DNA of 64,000 nt, taken from the NCBI RefSeq assembly GCF_012928505.1, contig NZ_JABBJN010000004.1, positions 62,001 to 126,000 of the forward strand, given 5' to 3'. How positions within the stretch are numbered: the first letter of the stretch is position 1; every line of letters begins with the position of its first letter. This DNA comes from Achromobacter sp. Bel (lineage in GTDB: Bacteria > Pseudomonadota > Gammaproteobacteria > Burkholderiales > Burkholderiaceae_B). Under the pieces are notes generated by a model, which was not told the DNA's origin, did no database searches, and was given only the letters and a program-made list of their open reading frames with translations. The position numbers and the translations under genes were made by a program. Below are positions 62,533 to 64,000 of this stretch, piece by piece.

Positions 62533-64000
62533 TCAGAACTCCGCCGAGACCGACAGCAGCACCGTCAGCGGCGCGCCGACGGTCAGGCCTTCGCGGGCGG
62601 CGGATTGCCAGTAGTCCTTGTTGAACACGTTTTCCACGGTGGCGCGCACGACCATCGGCGTGCCGTTGGCCTTGAACGCATAGCGCGCGCCGACGTCGAA
62701 ACGCGTCCATCCCGGAATCTGTTGGGTATTGCCGACGTCGACATACTGGCTGCTTGTGCGCAACATGCGCGCCGTCAATGTCAGGCCGGGCAGAAACGGG
62801 GTGTCCCATTCCGCTGCCGCATTGAACTGGAAGCGCGGCACAGCGGGTGCGACGTTGCCATCGTTCACGCCGCCTTCGGTGCGCGTCAGGCGCCCATCGG
62901 TGTAGGCCACGCCGCCCAGCAAGCGAACCCCAGGCGCGGCGTCGCCCTGCACCAGGAACTCCAGGCCGCGGTTGCGCTGCTGGCCGTTGGACACATAGCG
63001 GCGGCTGACGGGATCCAGGTAGCTGCTGGGCTTCTCGATCTGAAACGCGCTGAGCGTGGTGAAGAAGTCGCCAAAGTCGTATTTGCCTCCGACTTCGAAT
63101 TGCTTGGAGATCTCGGGCGGGAACATCTGTCCGGCATTGACGGCGCCTTCCGGCGCGGTGCCGCCCTGGCTCAGGCCTTCGATGTAGTTGCCGTACAGGG
63201 ACAACTGCTGGGTGGGCCGGACCGTCAATGCGAAGGCGGGCGTCACGGCCGATTTTTCATACTCGGAAGCGGTGCGGCCGGTGGCAGCGTCAAAGTTGGT
63301 GGATTCGATCCGCTGGTGCCGGAAGCCCGCGATGACCTGGACCCGGTCTTCGGCGAACGAGATCTTGTCGGCCAGCGCAATGCTGTAGAGCCGGGACTCG
63401 CTGGTCTTGGGCAAGTCGCCCGGCCGGGCGATGTCCGGCTTCGGCAAGTCGGCGGGGTGGTACAGGTTCGAGAAGACCGTGCTTGAGCGGATGCGAGCGG
63501 ACGAATAGTCGATCGCCAGGGCGCTGGCCGAGAGCGACGGCTCGTGCTTGAGCGGGCCGGTATTGAAACGGCCGCGCACGCCGATTTCTCCCGTCTTGCT
63601 GAGCAGCGACTCGTTCAGACGGGAGGGGACGGCGCCGATGTCGCCCGCGCTGTCCAGCATCAACCAGCTGGTCTGCATGCTTTCGAAGTCGTGCTTGCGG
63701 GCGCCCACGGCGCCATATACCGTCCAGTCCGGCGTCACATCGAACTCGGCCCTGAGGGCGCCCGACCATTCCTTGGTCTTCCAGTAAGTCCAGGACGGGA
63801 AGAAGTTGCGGCGCGCATCAGGCGGCGGGCCGATGTCCATCCCGGGCTCCGGCGGGAACAGCAGGCCGCTGCGCGCATCGGTGGTCCGGTTTTGATAGTT
63901 GATGTCACCGTCGACGCGAAACCGCTCGCTCTGGTAGTCCAGGCCAAGGGCGACCGCGCCCAGGTCTTCCTTGGAGCCGTCCTGGGGCAGGTCGCCGCCG
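62533..64000 (-). CDS. TonB-dependent siderophore receptor, N-terminal part outside window
   Basis: The visible part is the C-terminal 488 residues or so of an outer-membrane beta-barrel receptor, ending SVLLSVSAEF with the terminal Phe required for assembly. Repeated strand patterns (LGLDYQSERFRVDGDINYQNR, SLYGNYIEGLSQGG, FEVGGKYDFGDFFTTLSAFQIEKPSSY, GLEFLVQGDAAPGVRLLGGVAYTDGRL) match the siderophore receptor group (FhuE/FpvA-like). The plug domain and signal peptide lie beyond the right edge. The frame is open through position 64000, so the ATG at 63840 is internal. Confidence 0.92.
   Translation of the reverse strand, partial: GGDLPQDGSKEDLGAVALGLDYQSERFRVDGDINYQNRTTDARSGLLFPPEPGMDIGPPPDARRNFFPSWTYWKTKEWSGALRAEFDVTPDWTVYGAVGARKHDFESMQTSWLMLDSAGDIGAVPSRLNESLLSKTGEIGVRGRFNTGPLKHEPSLSASALAIDYSSARIRSSTVFSNLYHPADLPKPDIARPGDLPKTSESRLYSIALADKISFAEDRVQVIAGFRHQRIESTNFDAATGRTASEYEKSAVTPAFALTVRPTQQLSLYGNYIEGLSQGGTAPEGAVNAGQMFPPEISKQFEVGGKYDFGDFFTTLSAFQIEKPSSYLDPVSRRYVSNGQQRNRGLEFLVQGDAAPGVRLLGGVAYTDGRLTRTEGGVNDGNVAPAVPRFQFNAAAEWDTPFLPGLTLTARMLRTSSQYVDVGNTQQIPGWTRFDVGARYAFKANGTPMVVRATVENVFNKDYWQSAAREGLTVGAPLTVLLSVSAEF

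Overview
The window is high-G+C DNA with dense operons, strong codon bias and gene content typical of the Alcaligenaceae (Betaproteobacteria). It carries many periplasmic binding-protein transporters, a Bug/TctC-family binding protein, a monomeric NADP isocitrate dehydrogenase, a trimeric-type porin, many LysR regulators and an azurin. Achromobacter or Bordetella is the best guess; no rRNA or tRNA marker is present to settle it.

Layout. 1-5221: a LysR regulator (cut by the window edge) divergent from a four-gene acid-activation operon (CoA ligase, MHS transporter, thiolase-fold protein lacking the usual cysteine, DUF35 zinc-ribbon/OB partner). 5229-10828 (minus): TlpA-like thioredoxin and a small hypothetical, then RidA, an amino-acid-type ABC transporter and a ureohydrolase in one operon, with a divergent LysR gene. 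12038-14297: a second polar amino-acid ABC operon. 14302-22641: a transposon-like insertion (below). 22820-29159: a LysR gene coupled to fetA-fetB, an ArnT-like glycosyltransferase, and a LysR/Bcr-CflA efflux pair. 29276-33744: icd and ilvA, the latter behind an isoleucine-rich attenuation leader. 33772-38281 (minus): a FecBCD-type metal/siderophore ABC operon with azurin inside it. 38490-42853: two-component pair, DUF1624 membrane protein, porin. 42862-46087 (minus): NMT1-type ABC transporter plus an AhpD-like enzyme. 46251-51555 (minus): aapJ, an aminotransferase, and aapQMP. 51991-55204: GntR regulator, kdgD and a TctC-type binding protein sharing one operator motif (aldarate catabolism). 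55257-62497: orphan antitoxin-like protein, MobA-like nucleotidyltransferase, and a hybrid kinase-CheR-CheB-REC/kinase signalling cluster. 62533-64000: 3' part of a TonB-dependent receptor.

The most striking object is the 8,340-bp element at 14302-22641. It has 14-bp perfect terminal inverted repeats with TGT...ACA ends, a 5-bp target duplication (ATTGC), and arrays of a 16-bp repeat at both ends in opposite orientation, as expected for Tn7/Mu-like (TnsB/TniA) transposase binding sites. It encodes no transposase. Its only cargo is a two-gene antiviral STAND system: a 2,119-residue nuclease-NTPase-helical repeat protein resembling Avs3a, and a 231-residue partner resembling Avs3b. The element lies exactly between the stop codon of the upstream ABC operon and that operon's intrinsic terminator.

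Second in interest is the ilvA leader at 31993-32105. It has a 20-codon ORF with five Ile codons, a perfect terminator, and an alternative pairing that would sequester the terminator's 5' arm. This is a complete textbook attenuator readable by eye.
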